64,000 bases of DNA from Chromobacterium amazonense (GTDB taxonomy: Bacteria; Pseudomonadota; Gammaproteobacteria; Burkholderiales; Chromobacteriaceae), in assembly GCF_001855565.1 (NCBI RefSeq), contig NZ_MKCR01000032.1, forward strand, positions 1 through 64,000, given 5' to 3'. Below are positions 61,697 to 64,000 of the stretch, piece by piece. Made by a program: the position numbers and the translations under genes. The notes beneath the pieces were generated by a model. The model had not been told where the DNA came from. It did no database searches and saw only the letters and a program-made list of their open reading frames with translations. Numbering within the stretch: position 1 is the first letter of the stretch; each line of letters starts with the position of its first letter.

Positions 61697-62443
61697 ATGA
61701 CCAAGATCACTCGCGCATTTCTGGGCAAAGTCCTGGGCGCTGCCGCCGCGCTGAGCGCGCTGCCGGCACTGGCGGCCGAAACCGTCAACACCTCCAATCC
61801 GTACGGCATCGACGCGCTGTGGTCGCAAGGCGACTTCGTGGCGAAGGGCACGCTGATCATCCTGCTGATCATGTCCGCCTCCACCTGGTACGTCGGCATC
61901 GTCAAGCTGCTGGAACAACGCCGCCTGATCAAGCAGGGGCATGAACTGCTGGGCCACCACGGCGTAGACCTGCAAAAAGCGGCCAGCGAACTGGCCGACG
62001 AAGGCATGTACAGCGCCGTGGCCGTCGCCGGCATCGAAGCCGCGCGCGAACACAAAGGCGAACTGGCCAACCGCGTCGATCTGAACACCTGGGTGGCGAT
62101 GGCCATCGAAGACGCGGTGGACTCCGCCAGCCACCACATGCAAAACGGCCTGTCGGTGATCGCTACCGTGGGTTCCACCGCGCCGTTCGTCGGCCTGTTC
62201 GGCACCGTCTGGGGCATCTACCACGCGCTGGTGAAGATCGGCACCTCCGGCCAGGCCTCCATCGACAAAGTGGCCGGCCCGGTGGGCGAAGCGCTGATCA
62301 TGACCGCCATCGGCCTGGCCGTCGCGGTGCCGGCGGTGCTGGGCTACAACTGGCTGGTGCGCCGCAACAAGCTGGTGCTGGACAACGTCCGCGTGGTATC
62401 GGGCCGCCTGCACGCCAGCCTGCTGAACAACCCGACCCGGTAA
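61697..62443 (+). CDS. exbB: TonB-system proton channel protein ExbB
   Basis: MotA/TolQ/ExbB family, 248 residues. A hydrophobic N-terminal leader of signal type (about 1-27), then three membrane segments at about 48-70, 145-170 and 190-215. Conserved VGSTAPFVGLFGTVWGIYHA and GEALIMTAIGLAVAVPAVLG line the channel. It lies 36 bp after tonB and six before the first exbD. Confidence 0.95.
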   Translation: MTKITRAFLGKVLGAAAALSALPALAAETVNTSNPYGIDALWSQGDFVAKGTLIILLIMSASTWYVGIVKLLEQRRLIKQGHELLGHHGVDLQKAASELADEGMYSAVAVAGIEAAREHKGELANRVDLNTWVAMAIEDAVDSASHHMQNGLSVIATVGSTAPFVGLFGTVWGIYHALVKIGTSGQASIDKVAGPVGEALIMTAIGLAVAVPAVLGYNWLVRRNKLVLDNVRVVSGRLHASLLNNPTR

Positions 62444-62449
62444 ACAGCC

Positions 62450-62893
62450 ATGGCGCGTTACAAACGATTTGGCCACGGCAAGGGCGACGAAGACCAAGTG
62501 CTGTCGGCGATCAACACCACGCCGCTGGTGGACGTGATGCTGGTGCTGCTGATCATCTTCCTGATCACGGTGCCGGTGGTGACGCAGACAGTGAAGATGA
62601 CGCTGCCCAAAGAGCAGAACATTCCGACGCAGACCAAGCCGGAAAACATCGTGCTGGGGGTGGGGCCGGACAGCCGGATCTACTGGAACATGAGTCCGGT
62701 GAAGGATCAGCAGGAACTGCTGGCGCGGCTGGTGAAGGAAGCGAAGAAAGATCCGCAGCCGGAAGTGCACATCCGGGGCGATGCGAGCGCGCGCTACGCG
62801 CCGATCGGCCGCATCGTGCTGGCGGTGCAGCAGGCGGGGATCGTGAAAATCGCGTTTATCACCGAACCGCCGAGCCCGGCGGGCGCGGACTAG
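62450..62893 (+). CDS. exbD: TonB-system protein ExbD, copy 1
   Basis: ExbD/TolR family, 147 residues. The N-terminal cytoplasmic part is followed by a single membrane helix (about 25-47) carrying the conserved Asp in INTTPLVDVMLVLLIIFLIT, then a periplasmic domain. Adjacent to a second exbD, as in the tonB-exbB-exbD1-exbD2 cluster known from Xanthomonas campestris. Confidence 0.94.
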   Translation: MARYKRFGHGKGDEDQVLSAINTTPLVDVMLVLLIIFLITVPVVTQTVKMTLPKEQNIPTQTKPENIVLGVGPDSRIYWNMSPVKDQQELLARLVKEAKKDPQPEVHIRGDASARYAPIGRIVLAVQQAGIVKIAFITEPPSPAGAD

Positions 62894-62904
62894 GAGGAAA
62901 GAGC

Positions 62905-63327
62905 ATGGCGATGAACGTGGGGTCGTCGGGCGAAGACGACCTGATGATGGAAATCAACACCACGCCGCTGATCGACGTGATGTTGGTGATGCTGATCATG
63001 CTGATCATCACGATTCCGATCCAGACGCATGCGGTGAAGCTGGACATGCCGGTGAACACGCCGTCGAAGCAGCAGGTGAAGCCGGTGGTGGTGCAGATCG
63101 ACATCACGCCGGACAGCGCGGTGATGTGGAACGGCGAGCGTTTGCCGAACCGAGAGGCGCTGGAAGCGAAGCTGACGGCGGCGGGGAAGGCGGATCCGCA
63201 ACCGGAGCTGCACATCAAGCCGAACAAGGATGCGACGTATGCGCCGGTGGCGATGGTGCTGGCGGAGTCGCAGCGTTTGGGATTGACGAAGCTGGGGATA
63301 GTGGGATCGGAACAGTTCCTGCAGTAA
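62905..63327 (+). CDS. exbD: TonB-system protein ExbD, copy 2
   Basis: Second ExbD/TolR protein, 140 residues, with EINTTPLIDVMLVMLIMLII (membrane helix about 18-40, proton-pathway Asp) and a periplasmic domain (VVVQIDITPDSAVMWNGERL). It differs clearly from copy 1, so it is not a recent duplicate. In Xanthomonas the second ExbD is needed only for some tasks; such a role here is inferred. Confidence 0.94.
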   Translation: MAMNVGSSGEDDLMMEINTTPLIDVMLVMLIMLIITIPIQTHAVKLDMPVNTPSKQQVKPVVVQIDITPDSAVMWNGERLPNREALEAKLTAAGKADPQPELHIKPNKDATYAPVAMVLAESQRLGLTKLGIVGSEQFLQ

Positions 63328-63349
63328 CGGGATCAAAATGATCTGACAC

Positions 63350-63378
63350 GAAAGGCAGCCATGGGCTGCCTTTCTTTT
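63350..63378 (+). terminator. terminator after exbD copy 2
   Basis: GAAAGGCAGCC-ATG-GGCTGCCTTTC followed by TTTTC, 22 bp after the stop. Confidence 0.88.
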
Positions 63379-63409
63379 CGCGCTGAGTGCATGGATAGAG
63401 GGATGGATA

Positions 63410-64000
63410 ATGAAAATGAAAGCATTGGCTTTGGCCCTGTTCCTGGCGGGGCAGGCATGGGCGCATGGCGTATCCGGCATTGATACTGCTAACTTCAATG
63501 CCCAAGTTCGGCCGCAGGACGACATCTATCTGGCGGTCAATGGCAAGTGGCTGGATACGCATGAGATCCCCGCCAGCGAATCCTGGGACGGCGCTTTCAA
63601 AGAATTGCGCGATCTGAGCGAGGCCCGCAGCCGCAGCCTGATTGAAACGGCCTCTGCGAAAAAAGACGCGGCGGGCAATGAGCGGCAGATTGGCGCTTTG
63701 TACGCCAGCTTCATGGACGAGGCTGCGGTGGAAAAGCTGGGGCTGCAGCCGATTGAGACGGATCTGCAGGCGGTGACCATGCTGTCCAGCCGTGTAGAAC
63801 TGGCGCGGCTGCTGGGCGGTTGGCAGTCCGGCAATGTCAAATTGCCGATTGGGCTGTATGTGAACATTGATGCGAAGAATGCCACCGCCTATCTGCCAGA
63901 GCTTTACCAGAGCGGCCTGGCCATGCCGGATCGTGATTACTATTTGGGCAAGGATGCGCGTTTCGTCAAAATGCGCGAAGCTTACCAGAGTTATCTGGCG
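63410..64000 (+). CDS. M13-family metallopeptidase, 3' end outside window
   Basis: The first 197 residues of a PepO/neprilysin-type zinc peptidase. ATG 63410 follows an AGAGGGA ribosome site; a signal peptide covers about 1-18 (KMKALALALFLAGQAWA). The N-terminal M13 domain shows VRPQDDIYLAVNGKWLDTHE, IPASESWDGAFKELRDLSEA and the later AMPDRDYYLGKDARFVKMRE, all typical of the family. The zinc motif HExxH lies beyond the window, so activity cannot be judged. Confidence 0.9.
   Translation, partial: MKMKALALALFLAGQAWAHGVSGIDTANFNAQVRPQDDIYLAVNGKWLDTHEIPASESWDGAFKELRDLSEARSRSLIETASAKKDAAGNERQIGALYASFMDEAAVEKLGLQPIETDLQAVTMLSSRVELARLLGGWQSGNVKLPIGLYVNIDAKNATAYLPELYQSGLAMPDRDYYLGKDARFVKMREAYQSYLA

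Overview
The window looks like a chromosome segment of a Chromobacterium-like betaproteobacterium. DNA is GC-rich, housekeeping proteins (ssb, argS, trhP, tag, fliW) are of the Neisseriales type, and the left half is a complete SPI-2-type (Ssa/Ssr) type III secretion system (T3SS), a combination known from Chromobacterium violaceum (its Cpi-2 island). The genus is an inference; no rRNA is present.

Bases 1-31126 hold the T3SS island. Gene order inside each block follows Salmonella SPI-2, but the blocks are split and turned. (a) 3587 to 1, minus: sseA-like, two sseB/espA-like filament genes, sscA, sseC (runs off the window). (b) 12195 to 6666, minus: ssaM-like, sctV, sctN, sctO, sctP, sctQ. (c) 16267 to 22526, plus: sctR, sctS, sctT, sctU, a lytic transglycosylase and an SsrA-type hybrid kinase. 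(d) 23201 to 22548, minus: SsrB-type regulator. (e) 23302 to 26591, plus: ssaB-position gene, sctC, sctD, ssaE-like. (f) 26687 to 31126, plus: AraC-type regulator, sctF, ssaH-like, sctI, sctJ, sctK-like, sctL, sctW. Between the blocks lie effector-type genes: a SifA-like protein with a WDKIKDYF translocation motif, a papain-fold (SseI/Tox-PL-like) protein, and a truncated TssM-like deubiquitinase. Three near-identical IS5-family elements with 4-bp target duplications sit in this half.

Six copies of a palindrome, consensus TCAGGT-N4-ACCTGA, lie in the five T3SS promoter regions, mostly 36-60 bp before a start codon. They look like operators of one regulator (SsrB-like or AraC-type) that ties the blocks into one regulon. 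IS copy 1 lies between one operator and the translocon operon.

Bases 31127-64000 are mostly core chromosome: ssb, an OmpA-type lipoprotein, tag-fliW, a three-gene signalling operon (receiver plus degenerate EAL, receiver protein, 1300-residue hybrid kinase), a DUF455 protein, trhP, a putrescine uptake operon without its ATPase (potF-potH-potI), a DUF3138 porin, a metallo-beta-lactamase-fold protein, argS, a small palindromic MITE-like element, a PqaA-like protein, an FMN-barrel protein, two tandem S53 proteases, a TonB-dependent receptor of different base composition, tonB-exbB-exbD-exbD, and the start of an M13 peptidase.
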